A stretch of DNA of 15,809 bases from DASVSE01 sp036399715 (GTDB lineage Bacteria; Bacteroidota; Rhodothermia; Rhodothermales; Rubricoccaceae). Of the stretch, positions 1 through 7,075 are shown piece by piece. Each line of letters starts with the position of its first letter. Positions within the stretch are counted from its first letter, which is position 1. The notes under the pieces were generated by a model. That model had not been told where the DNA came from, did not search any database, and saw only the letters and a list, made by a program, of their open reading frames with translations. Both the position numbers and the translations under genes were made by a program. The DNA lies in NCBI GenBank assembly GCA_036399715.1, contig DASWMO010000158.1, forward strand, positions 1-15,809, in the 5' to 3' direction.

Positions 1-908
1 TCGAGAGCAGCGAGGCCAGCTCGGGCGGCGCGGGCGGCATCGGCGGGACGCCCGGCGGCGAGGTACGCCTCGGCGGCGGGCGCGAGGATGGCCGGGAGTG
101 TCGGGAACAGGAGCGTCGCCTCGTCGGCCGTGTCTCCGGCGCGAGGGTCGCCTGAGGTGGCGAGGGCGGTAAGCGCGGCCGCCCATGCGTCGAGTCGCCG
201 CGGGTCGTCGGCGACGATGGCGAGCGCAGCGTCGGCTGAAAGGACGGGGGGGGGCGCGGTGTAGCCGGGGGGGCTGGCAGCCGGGGCGGAGGCGGCCGTT
301 TCTGCAAGGCCTGCGGTGCGGCGTGCGGCGAGTGCCTGGTCCGTCGCGCCGGTGCGGTCGTAGAGAGCGGCGAGGCGCTGCCAGACGGCGGGGTCGCCGT
401 AGCGGGCGGCGAGGTCTTCGAGCGCCGCCCGTTCGTCGGCGGGGCGCCCCGCGGCGGCGTACAGGCGGGCGACGAGCGCGAGCGATTCCGCGTCGGCGGG
501 GGAGAGGCGTCGGGCCCGCTCGGCCGTCGCGAGCGCGGCTGCTGCCTGTCCCGAGGCGGCCTGCAGGCGGGCGAGGCGCACGGCGACCCCCGCCTCGCCG
601 GGCGCCGCGGCGGCCGCTAGGCCGGCATGGTAGAGCGCGTCCGTCGGCCGGCCGAGGGCCTCGTACGCCTCCGCGAGCAGGTCGAGCGGCGCCGCCGAGC
701 CGGGCGCGAGGGCGAGGGCCGCCTCGGCGTGGCGGACGGCGGCACTGTCTTTCCCGAGGGCGAGGGCGGTGAGGCTGCGCACCAGATGCCCCTCGGCTTC
801 GGCCTGGATGCCGGCAGGCGTCGGCGCGGCGCGAGGCTGTGCGTGGGCCGGTGGCGCCGCTCCGAGAAGGGCCAGGCCGAGGACGAGCAGGACGAGAGGC
901 GTGCGCAT
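1..908 (-). CDS. Secreted TPR-repeat protein, 3' end outside window
   Basis: Reading leftward from the ATG at 908, the frame stays open to position 1, giving 302 codons with no stop, so the gene is truncated by the window edge. Residues 1-23 form a signal peptide (MRTP, a Leu-rich core, then AHA before Gln24). From about residue 32 to 205 the protein is Ala/Leu-rich and helical, with TPR-style spacing: segments such as ALALAPGSAAPLDLLAEAYE and the LYAAAGRPADERAAL unit repeat roughly every 34 residues. A Pro/Ala-rich linker at about 205-225, coded in part over runs of 7 and 9 C, separates this from a second helical block at about 226-302. TPR proteins act as protein-binding scaffolds; the partner cannot be told here. 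The first ATG is chosen because it directly precedes the signal peptide. No neighbour in the window points to a specific role. Confidence 0.8.
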   Translation of the reverse strand, partial: MRTPLVLLVLGLALLGAAPPAHAQPRAAPTPAGIQAEAEGHLVRSLTALALGKDSAAVRHAEAALALAPGSAAPLDLLAEAYEALGRPTDALYHAGLAAAAAPGEAGVAVRLARLQAASGQAAAALATAERARRLSPADAESLALVARLYAAAGRPADERAALEDLAARYGDPAVWQRLAALYDRTGATDQALAARRTAGLAETAASAPAASPPGYTAPPPVLSADAALAIVADDPRRLDAWAAALTALATSGDPRAGDTADEATLLFPTLPAILAPAAEAYLAAGRPADAARAARAGLAAL

Positions 909-1152
909 GGTGGGGAAGATCGGCGTCGCGCAGGGCAACGGGGCGCGCTCCGGACGTAGTGCCTGCGACCCGTCGGGGCTATACGGCACGGGCACCGGAG
1001 TGTCGTCAGGTGCGAACGGGGCGTCCTCTGTGCGCGTCACCCGCGACGCGGGTTTCCGGGTCTCCTTCGGCCGAATCGCGCGTGAGAGCGGAATTGGGGC
1101 GTGTTCGGACGGCCTGTTTCGCAGACCGCATGCGGAACGGGATTTGGAAGCG

Positions 1153-1180
1153 TTGAAGAACCAGAACGGTCGTGTACCTT
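1153..1180 (+). promoter_or_regulatory. Bacteroidota-type promoter of the DUF2147 gene
   Basis: TTG at 1153-1155 and TACCTT at 1175-1180 are separated by 19 bp. This matches the Bacteroidota vegetative promoter (TTG near -33, TAnnTTTG near -7, spacing 19-21) except for the last two bases. The -7 element ends 64 bp before the ATG at 1245. It is the cleanest promoter match in the window. Confidence 0.6.
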
Positions 1181-1192
1181 CCACGGTGGAAG
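1178..1192. promoter_or_regulatory. 15-bp inverted repeat overlapping the -7 element; candidate operator
   Basis: CTTCCAC, one central G, then GTGGAAG: two perfect 7-bp arms. The left arm shares three bases (1178-1180) with the -7 element, and the repeat would cover the transcription start, which is where a dimeric repressor would block initiation. It could also form a short hairpin in the 5' end of the mRNA. No regulator gene lies next to it. Confidence 0.4.
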
Positions 1193-1244
1193 CCCTTTCG
1201 GGCGACCGGGCCCCTCCAGCAGTCCTCCCTTTTTCTCCCCCACG

Positions 1245-1679
1245 ATGACCCTGACCTTTTCCCGTGCCGCTGCGGCACTCGCGCTGCTCCTCGTCGCGCT
1301 GCCGGCCCTCGCCCAGTCGCCCGTCGGGACGTGGCGGACCATCGACGAGGAAACCAACCAGCCCAAATCCATCGTCCGCGTCTTCGAGCGTGCCGGGACG
1401 CTCCACGGTGAGATCGTGCGCCTGCTGCCCGAGGGTCGCCTGTGCGTCGACTGCGCGGCGCGGTTCAACGGCCAGAACCTCCGCGGGACCGAGATCCTGA
1501 GCGGCTTCCGCCGTAACGGGACCACGTGGGAGGGCGGCCGCATCACGGACCCGAAGTCGGGCCGGACGTACCGCGCCAAGATGCAGGTCCAGAGCGACGG
1601 CCGCCTCAAGGTGTGGGGCTACGTCGGCCTCGACACGGCGCTGACGCGCCGCGTGCAGTACTGGGTCCGCGAGCGCTAG
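1245..1679 (+). CDS. DUF2147 family secreted protein
   Basis: A 144-residue exported protein. Residues 1-23 are a signal peptide ending in ALA before Gln24. The mature part shows the DUF2147 pattern: a start at GTWRTIDEETNQPKS (28-42), a CVDC pair at 67-70, GTEIL at 81-85, the WEGGRITDPKSGRTY core at 95-109, and a closing LKVWGYVG (121-128) and QYWVR (138-142). The family is a small lipocalin-like beta barrel found in periplasm or envelope; its ligand is not established. The ATG at 1245 is chosen over an upstream in-frame start at 1101 because it begins the signal peptide and lies 64 bp after a good promoter. The gene appears to be transcribed alone, with a hairpin just after its stop. Confidence 0.85.
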   Translation: MTLTFSRAAAALALLLVALPALAQSPVGTWRTIDEETNQPKSIVRVFERAGTLHGEIVRLLPEGRLCVDCAARFNGQNLRGTEILSGFRRNGTTWEGGRITDPKSGRTYRAKMQVQSDGRLKVWGYVGLDTALTRRVQYWVRER

Positions 1680-1697
1680 TCGCCGCCGCCTCTCCCG

Positions 1698-1734
1698 CGA
1701 CGCCCCTCTGAGCACGAGTCTCCGGGGGGCGTCG
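1698..1734 (+). terminator. Possible intrinsic terminator after DUF2147 gene
   Basis: CGACGCCCC (1698-1706) pairs perfectly with GGGGCGTCG (1726-1734), a 9-bp stem with a 19-nt loop, 18 bp after the stop codon and followed by TTGTAT. The T tract is short, so it may work as an mRNA 3' stabiliser or weak terminator rather than a classic one. Confidence 0.4.
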
Positions 1735-1868
1735 TTGTATCCTGACGTCACTGCTGCGCGCCACTCGGGCCGCTGCACAGCCACGACCGCCTTCACCACC
1801 CCCGTCCCGGTCCTGCTGCTCTCTGCCGTGCGGTGCCCGCCGACGGTCCCGCGCCCGGCGGGCCGGCA

Positions 1869-2378
1869 ATGAACGGGCTCACCGGCCACGTCCTCGTGCT
1901 CAACGCGGACTTCCAGGCGCTCTCAGTGTGCAGCGTCGAGCGGGCCGTCGTGCTGGTGTTGCTCCGCAAGGCGGACCTCGTCGAGGCGCACGCCGGGCGC
2001 GCGCTCCGCGCGGCGACGACGACCCTGCCGTGGCCGAGCGTCGTCCGGCTCCGCGGCTACGTGCGTGTCCTGTACCGCAAGGTGCTCCTGACGCGTCGCA
2101 ACCTGCTCCGCCGCGATGGCCACGCGTGCCAGTACTGCGGCGCGACGGAGCGGCTGACGCTGGACCATGTGCTGCCGCGCTCGCGCGGAGGACCCGAGAC
2201 GTGGGAGAACCTCGTCGCCGCGTGCACGCGCTGCAACAACCGCAAGGGCAGCCGCACGCCCGAGGAAGCGGGGATGGCGCTCCACCGGCCGCCGTTCCGC
2301 CCGAGCCACGTGATGTACATGCGCGACTTTCTCGGCGAGACCGAGGAGGCCTGGAAGCCCTACCTCTTCGCGGCGTGA
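1869..2378 (+). CDS. HNH endonuclease family protein
   Basis: A 169-residue soluble protein of the HNH family. The N-terminal half (VLVLNADFQALSVCSVERAV, residues 8-27) is the strand-rich leader typical of the widespread chromosomal HNH proteins of actinobacteria, cyanobacteria and Bacteroidota. The nuclease core lies at 87-125: a zinc-knuckle pair C87-x2-C90, the catalytic DH at 99-100, Asn114 in the WENLV segment, and the second pair C119-x2-C122 followed by NNRKGSRTPEEAGM. All expected residues are present, so it should be active as a metal-dependent nuclease, although the biological substrate of this family is unknown. The ATG at 1869 is preferred over an in-frame GTG at 1833 because the family motif begins within eight residues of it. 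It is a lone gene, not paired with a methylase or a toxin-like domain. Confidence 0.85.
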   Translation: MNGLTGHVLVLNADFQALSVCSVERAVVLVLLRKADLVEAHAGRALRAATTTLPWPSVVRLRGYVRVLYRKVLLTRRNLLRRDGHACQYCGATERLTLDHVLPRSRGGPETWENLVAACTRCNNRKGSRTPEEAGMALHRPPFRPSHVMYMRDFLGETEEAWKPYLFAA

Positions 2379-2459
2379 GGATTGCGACCGGGCGCCGCAG
2401 GCCCGAACCGTGACGGCCGCACCCCGTACGCCGACCTCTGCCCTCCGACCCTCGACCCG

Positions 2460-2966
2460 ATGAACTTCCTTTCGAACCCTGCCGTCGCGCGGCTGCTCTG
2501 GGCGCTGCCGATGCTGCTGCTCGTAATCGCGGCCACGACGACGCGGGCGGGCCTTCAGCAACGCGCCGTCTACGAGCAGGGCGAGACGGTGACGGCGGAC
2601 GTGCTCGGGCTCGACCTCCGCGAGCGGTCCGAGATCACGCACGGCGCCGTCCGCCTGCGCTACACGATGCCCGGCGCGTCCGCGCCGACGCTCCGCACGG
2701 CCGAAATGCCGCTCGTGCTCATCAAGGAGATCGAGGCCGGCCTCGACGCGACGCCCGAGGGCCAGACGTACCGCGTGCCACTGCTCGTCTCGACCGAGAC
2801 CGACCAGGTCGTGCTCGGAATGCACCCGCGCGGGCAGTGGCTGCTCACGTTCTCGCTCGCCGGGATGGCCCTCATCGGGGCCATCGTGTCGGGCCTGCTC
2901 GTGCGCGGCTGGAACCGCCTGCTCGCCCGCGACGGTGACCCGGCGACGCGTCTCACGGCGGCCTGA
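2460..2966 (+). CDS. Two-TM membrane protein, DUF3592-like layout
   Basis: A 168-residue protein with a TM segment at about 11-29, a soluble region at about 30-127 and a second TM at about 128-149, followed by a short basic and polar tail. The soluble part contains ETVTADVLGLDLRER and RLRYTMPG, then TYRVPLLVSTETDQVVLG. This membrane-strand-membrane arrangement, with a segment reading like a variable small beta domain that ends in a value-like V..P, resembles DUF3592 proteins. I assign it by layout rather than by a diagnostic motif. The ATG at 2460 begins directly before the first TM. Function is unknown. It ends 24 bp from the convergent purE stop codon, with no obvious terminator between them. 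Confidence 0.7.
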   Translation: MNFLSNPAVARLLWALPMLLLVIAATTTRAGLQQRAVYEQGETVTADVLGLDLRERSEITHGAVRLRYTMPGASAPTLRTAEMPLVLIKEIEAGLDATPEGQTYRVPLLVSTETDQVVLGMHPRGQWLLTFSLAGMALIGAIVSGLLVRGWNRLLARDGDPATRLTAA

Positions 2967-2990
2967 CGGCGACCTGTGCTGGCTGGCCGC

Positions 2991-3518
<528 letters not shown>

Positions 3519-3577
3519 CGTGGGCGCGGAGCGTGGAACGGCAAGATCGCGTGCCGTGGCCGAAGGGGCGCGGCGTG

Positions 3578-4717
3578 TCAGCGCTGGCGCAGGTGCTCGG
3601 CAGCAACCTCAGCGCGGCGGCGGGCATTGTCCGGTGTCGCGCCGGTCGCGGTGACGTGGCCCATCTTGCGCCGCGGGTGGGACTCGGTCTTGCCGTAGAG
3701 GTGGACCGTCGCGCCCTCAACCCGAAGGGCCGCTTCGAGATCAGCAGCATTCGCTTGCGCAGAACCACCGATCACGTTGACCGTGCAGGCCGCCGGCACG
3801 CGCAGGGCCGCGCTCCCGAGCGGCAGCCCGAGGACGGCCCGGACGGCGTTCTCGAACTGCGACGTGTGGCACGCCTCGATCGTCCCGTGGGCCGTGTTGT
3901 GCGGCCGCGGGGCGATTTCGTTGATAAGGACGGGCCCACCCGGCTGGAAAAACAACTCGACCGTCGCGACGCCGACCGTCGCGAGTGCCTCGGTCGCGGC
4001 CAGCGCAACCCGCTGCGCCTCGGCCTCGACGGCTTCGGTCACGCCCGAGGGGAGCGTCGCCGCGTGCAGGCGGTGGTCGCGGTGCTCGCTCCGGACGACC
4101 GGGTACACGGCAGTCTCGCCATTGGGGCTCCGGGCGACCGTGACGGCCAACTCGGCCTCGAACGGCACGAACGCCTCGACGAGCAGGCCGTCGGCCGCGG
4201 CGAGGCGGTCCCAGGCGGCGGCGACCTCCGTAGGCGTCCGGCAGGTCGCATTGCCGTACCCGTCGTACGAGCCCTCAAACTGCTTGCACACGACCCGGCC
4301 CCCGAAGCGTGCCGTCGCGTCCTGCGCCTCGGCGAGCGTCGCTGCGCGGGCATAGAGCGGTTGCGGGAGGCCCGCCGCCGCGAGTGCGTCGCGCTGTCGG
4401 CCTTTGTGGCGGACGGCCGCGAGCGTCGCGGCGGCCGGCCAGACGGCGACCCCCGGGGCGGCCGCGACGAGCGCCTCGACCGGTGCCCACTCGCTCTCGC
4501 ACGTCACCGCCGTGCAGCCGTCTGCGAACGCTCGCAGCGTCTCGGCATCGGTCCAGTCGCCGACGGTGACGTCGGCGAAGTCGGCCTCGGGGCCGCTTGC
4601 CGTGTCGGTGAGGATGCGAACGCGGATACCGAGGCGCAGCGCGGCGACGGCCGTCATGCGAGCGAGCTGGCCGCCGCCGAGGATGCCGAGGCGGAGCGGG
4701 GACGGGTCAGGAGGCAT
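3578..4717 (-). CDS. purK: N5-carboxyaminoimidazole ribonucleotide synthase
   Basis: PurK uses ATP and bicarbonate to carboxylate AIR to N5-CAIR, which PurE then rearranges. The 379-residue ATP-grasp enzyme has the nucleotide-fold opening LGILGGGQLARM (10-21), an ATP-grasp lysine-containing stretch VVCKQFEGSYDGYGN near 146-160, the metal-binding ELFF and INEIAPRPHNTAHGT segment near 260-285, the ACHTSQFE motif after it, and the C-terminal LYGKTESHPRRKMGHVT. Length and motifs match intact PurK. The start at 4717 places the glycine-rich motif at residue 11. It begins 11 bp after the proC stop, so the two genes are very likely cotranscribed. Confidence 0.96.
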   Translation of the reverse strand: MPPDPSPLRLGILGGGQLARMTAVAALRLGIRVRILTDTASGPEADFADVTVGDWTDAETLRAFADGCTAVTCESEWAPVEALVAAAPGVAVWPAAATLAAVRHKGRQRDALAAAGLPQPLYARAATLAEAQDATARFGGRVVCKQFEGSYDGYGNATCRTPTEVAAAWDRLAAADGLLVEAFVPFEAELAVTVARSPNGETAVYPVVRSEHRDHRLHAATLPSGVTEAVEAEAQRVALAATEALATVGVATVELFFQPGGPVLINEIAPRPHNTAHGTIEACHTSQFENAVRAVLGLPLGSAALRVPAACTVNVIGGSAQANAADLEAALRVEGATVHLYGKTESHPRRKMGHVTATGATPDNARRRAEVAAEHLRQR

Positions 4718-4728
4718 GGCAGGGAGGG

Positions 4729-5562
4729 TTAGCTCTGGCCGAGCTCGCGGCTGCGGGCCGTCGCCGTCGCGACGGCGTCGATGAGCATCGTCCGCAGGCC
4801 GTGGCGCTCCAACTCGGCGACGGCCGCGATCGTCGTCCCGCCGGGCGTCGTGACCTCGTCGCGGAGGATGGCCGGGTGGCGGCCGGTGTCGAGGACGAGG
4901 CGTGCGGCCCCGAGGACCGTCTGGGCCGAGAGCTTGAGCGCGACCGCGCGCGGCAGGCCCTGCTTCACTCCCGCATCGGTCAGCGCCTCGATGACCATGA
5001 AGACGTACGCCGGGCCCGAGCCCGAGAGGCCCGTCACGGCGTCCATCAGCGACTCGTGGACGAGCTCGACGATGCCGACGGCGGCGAACACGTCGCGGGC
5101 GAGCACGAGGTGTGCCGCCGTCGCATGCGAGCCAGCGGCGATGGCCGTCGCGCCCTCGTCGACGAGCGCGGGCGTGTTGGGCATCGCGCGGACGACGGGC
5201 AGGGAATGCCCGAGCGCTGCGGCGATGCGCTCCGTCGTGACGCCGGCGAGCGTCGAGAGAACGAGCGTCCCGGGCGCGAGGTGGCCCGCAACCGACGCGA
5301 ACAGTTCGTCCGCGCTCTGCGGCTTGACCGAGATCACAACGATGGTCGCTCCGCGGACCGCCTCGGCATTGTCGGCCGAGACGGCGACGCCGGGAAGCGC
5401 CGCGCGGAGGTCGTCGAGCGCGAGCGGGTTGCGGCGCGTCGCGCGGAGGCGCTCGGCCGGCACGTCGCCGCCGCGAAGGAGCCCGCCGAGGAGGGCCCGG
5501 CCGATGTTACCTGTCCCGAGGACGGCGAGGGTCTGGTCGCGGAGGCCAATGGGCGAGGGCAT
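4729..5562 (-). CDS. proC: Pyrroline-5-carboxylate reductase
   Basis: ProC reduces 1-pyrroline-5-carboxylate to L-proline with NAD(P)H, the last step of proline synthesis. The 277-residue protein has the Rossmann motif LGTGNIG at 15-21, VVISVKPQ at 75-82, the RAMPNTP motif at 125-131, the catalytic-domain signature LSGSGPAYVFM at 179-189, and VTTPGGTTIAAV near 237-248. All are characteristic of the family. The ATG at 5562 is chosen because it sits ten residues before the dinucleotide fold and gives the normal length; the frame continues far upstream, but that extension is Arg/Pro-rich and overlaps the divergent gene. It heads the proC-purK-purE cluster, with a 133-bp divergent gap to the formimidoylglutamase gene. 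Confidence 0.95.
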   Translation of the reverse strand: MPSPIGLRDQTLAVLGTGNIGRALLGGLLRGGDVPAERLRATRRNPLALDDLRAALPGVAVSADNAEAVRGATIVVISVKPQSADELFASVAGHLAPGTLVLSTLAGVTTERIAAALGHSLPVVRAMPNTPALVDEGATAIAAGSHATAAHLVLARDVFAAVGIVELVHESLMDAVTGLSGSGPAYVFMVIEALTDAGVKQGLPRAVALKLSAQTVLGAARLVLDTGRHPAILRDEVTTPGGTTIAAVAELERHGLRTMLIDAVATATARSRELGQS

Positions 5563-5695
5563 CGGGCGGGGGAGGGCGTGCCGGAGAGTAGCAGGCCGCG
5601 CGCGCCCGCGGCGGGAAATCGCAGGGAAGGCCGGCCGGCCGGGCGCCGCCGGGGCGTCGCGGGCGACCTTGCGCGCGTCCCACCCGCCTCGCGCC
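5563..5695. promoter_or_regulatory. Divergent control region between proC and the hutG-like gene
   Basis: This 133-bp gap must hold promoters for both divergent genes. It is extremely GC-rich and contains a 12-bp palindrome GGCCGGCCGGCC at 5629-5640. No convincing TTG/TAnnTTTG pair is visible on either strand; GACCTTGCG near 5667 is a weak -7 candidate for the plus gene. Confidence 0.35.
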
Positions 5696-6622
5696 GTGAC
5701 GTTCTCTACGCTCAACCCCCACGGCGTCGCCGCGCCCGCCTCGGCGGTCGACGACCCGCGCCTCGGCCGATGGCTCGCCGTGCAGACCGAGATCACACCC
5801 GCGACGCGCGTCGCGCTCGTCGGCTTTCCGTCGGACGCCGGCGTCGCGCGCAACGGCGGGCGGCCGGGGGCGGCCGAGGCGCCGCGGGCGATCCGCGAGG
5901 CGCTGTACCGGCTCACGCCCGACCCCCGCACGCCCGATGCCTTCGTGGACTTGCTCGGCGCCACGGCTGACCTCGGCGACGTGCCGGTCTCAGGCGACGT
6001 CGAGGCGGACCAGGCCGCGCTGGGGCGCGTCGTGGCGGCGCTGCTGGACCGTGGCGTCTTTCCGCTCGTCCTCGGCGGCGGCCACGAGACGGCGTATGGC
6101 CACGCCCTCGGCTATCTCGCCCACGGCCGGCCCGTCGCGTTGCTTAACTGGGACGCCCACGCCGACGTGCGCCCGACGCTGGACGGCCTCGGCCACAGCG
6201 GGTCGCCGTTCCGGCAGGCCCTCGACCACCCGAGCGGCCTCGCACAGTCCTACACGCTCGCCGGCGCGCTCCCGTGGCGCGTTGCGGCTGCGCACGCCCG
6301 CGTTCCCGGCCGCGTCGTGTGGGCGCCGGATCTCGACCTCGGTGCCGTCGACGCACTCGTCGCCGGCCTCACGCCCAGAACGCTCGCATCGTTCGACCTC
6401 GACGCCGTCAATGGCGCGCCCGGGGTGAGCGCGCCCGGCGTCGGCGGGCTTCCGGTCGCCGTGTGGCTCCGCGCGGCCGAAGCGTGCGGCGCGAGCTCCG
6501 CCGTGACCTCTGCGGACGTCGTGGAGCTATCCCCGCCGCACGATGCCGACGGGCGGACGGCGACGCTCGCCGCCCTCACCGTCTGGCACCTGCTCGGCGG
6601 ACTGTCGCGCCGGGCCGTCTAG
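5696..6622 (+). CDS. hutG: Formimidoylglutamase-like ureohydrolase (arginase family)
   Basis: A 308-residue ureohydrolase of the arginase/agmatinase/formimidoylglutamase superfamily, which uses a two-Mn(II) centre to hydrolyse guanidino or formimino groups. Metal ligands are visible: GGGH at 127-130, D153-A-H155-A-D157 in NWDAHADVRP, and D234-x-D236 in SFDLDAV. The GHSGSPFRQAL stretch (166-176), APGVSAPG (241-248) and the C-terminal VELSPPHDADGRTATLAA point to HutG, the last step of histidine degradation (N-formimino-Glu to Glu plus formamide). The segment between D236 and APG is short. Start is GTG at 5696; an upstream open frame overlaps proC antisense and is not coding. No other hut gene is in view, so the substrate is inferred from motifs only. 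Its stop codon overlaps that of the following convergent gene. Confidence 0.85.
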   Translation: MTFSTLNPHGVAAPASAVDDPRLGRWLAVQTEITPATRVALVGFPSDAGVARNGGRPGAAEAPRAIREALYRLTPDPRTPDAFVDLLGATADLGDVPVSGDVEADQAALGRVVAALLDRGVFPLVLGGGHETAYGHALGYLAHGRPVALLNWDAHADVRPTLDGLGHSGSPFRQALDHPSGLAQSYTLAGALPWRVAAAHARVPGRVVWAPDLDLGAVDALVAGLTPRTLASFDLDAVNGAPGVSAPGVGGLPVAVWLRAAEACGASSAVTSADVVELSPPHDADGRTATLAALTVWHLLGGLSRRAV

Positions 6623-6993
6623 TTGCGGCCTCGGCCGTTTCCGCGGCCGTTTCCACGGCCACGGGCCTCACTGCCGCGGTCGTCACGGTTCTGGTCCGCG
6701 CGTCCACGGTCGTCACGTCCACGGTCGTCGCGCCCGCGGGCCTGGGTCGAGCATGCCCCGAACCGGTCGCCGTGGCGGATGTGCGCGTCGACCGCCGCCT
6801 CGGGCAGCGTCATCGAGTTGCGTCCGTTGTGGCAGACCGCGTAGCGCGCCTGGCCGCCCTGCGTGGTCCGTGCCGACGCCGGATACGAGCGCGAGGTGCG
6901 GTCGTAGCGGTCAGCGCGGTTGTAGACGTCGCGGCCAGACGAGCAGCCGCCGAGAAGGGTCAGCCCGACGAGGGCGAGGGAGAGAATGCGCAT
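6619..6993 (-). CDS. Small lipoprotein with CHxG-type motif and Arg/Asp/Gly repeat tail
   Basis: A 124-residue putative lipoprotein. The signal peptide MRILSLALVGLTLLGG leads to Cys17 (lipobox LGGC). A compact segment at 51-82 reads YAVCHNGRNSMTLPEAAVDAH then HGDRFGAC: C54, H55, H71, H74 and C81 form a possible metal site or disulfide. Similar VCHxGK...AHxxHGDxxGxC segments recur in secreted proteins of Bacteroidota as I recall them, but I know of no assigned function. Residues 86-124 are a low-complexity tail rich in GRDDR and GNGRGR. The ATG at 6993 directly precedes the signal peptide. The TAG stop shares the tetramer CTAG (6619-6622) with the opposite hutG-like stop. The gene lies 82 bp after the hybrid kinase gene on the same strand. 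Confidence 0.75.
   Translation of the reverse strand: MRILSLALVGLTLLGGCSSGRDVYNRADRYDRTSRSYPASARTTQGGQARYAVCHNGRNSMTLPEAAVDAHIRHGDRFGACSTQARGRDDRGRDDRGRADQNRDDRGSEARGRGNGRGNGRGRN
6677..6734. repeat. 15-bp-period tandem repeat in lipoprotein tail
   Basis: CGGTCGTC occurs at 6677, 6707 and 6722; the last two copies are exactly 15 bp apart and share the longer CCACGGTCGTC. This encodes the five-residue GRDDR unit in the C-terminal tail of the lipoprotein on the minus strand. Short tandem arrays of this kind can change copy number between strains. Confidence 0.6.
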
Positions 6994-7075
6994 GGCGGGG
7001 CAGAGAGAGTGGGACACTCTGACACAGCCGCGCCGCGCCGGGATCCAGTCACACAGATCGAACACATTTCCCGAC

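Larger units (their letters stand above)
909..1244. other. Divergent intergenic region, 336 bp
   Basis: This gap separates the minus-strand TPR gene from the plus-strand DUF2147 gene and holds no convincing coding region. It contains a 6-bp stem with a 3-nt loop at 1039-1053 (ACCCGC, GAC, GCGGGT) followed by TT, a 10-bp palindrome CCGCATGCGG at 1126-1135, the promoter at 1153-1180 and the inverted repeat at 1178-1192. Locally it is less GC-rich than the flanking genes, as expected for a control region. No clear promoter for the TPR gene was found. Confidence 0.6.

Noticed and set aside
248..274. Runs of 9 and 7 G suggesting a phase-variable tract or frameshift in the TPR gene
   Set aside because: The minus-strand frame reads through both runs without disruption into sensible sequence, and they encode Pro in a linker; no sign of a broken frame.
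185..959. Plus-strand Arg-rich frames in the first kilobase
   Set aside because: They are shadows of the TPR gene on the opposite strand, which has a signal peptide and helical repeats.
4781..5695. Upstream extension of the hutG-like gene by 305 codons
   Set aside because: It covers proC antisense and shows no domain; the ureohydrolase family begins near the GTG at 5696.
5563..5964. Upstream extension of proC by 134 codons
   Set aside because: It is antisense to the ureohydrolase gene, Arg/Pro-rich, and makes ProC much longer than its family.
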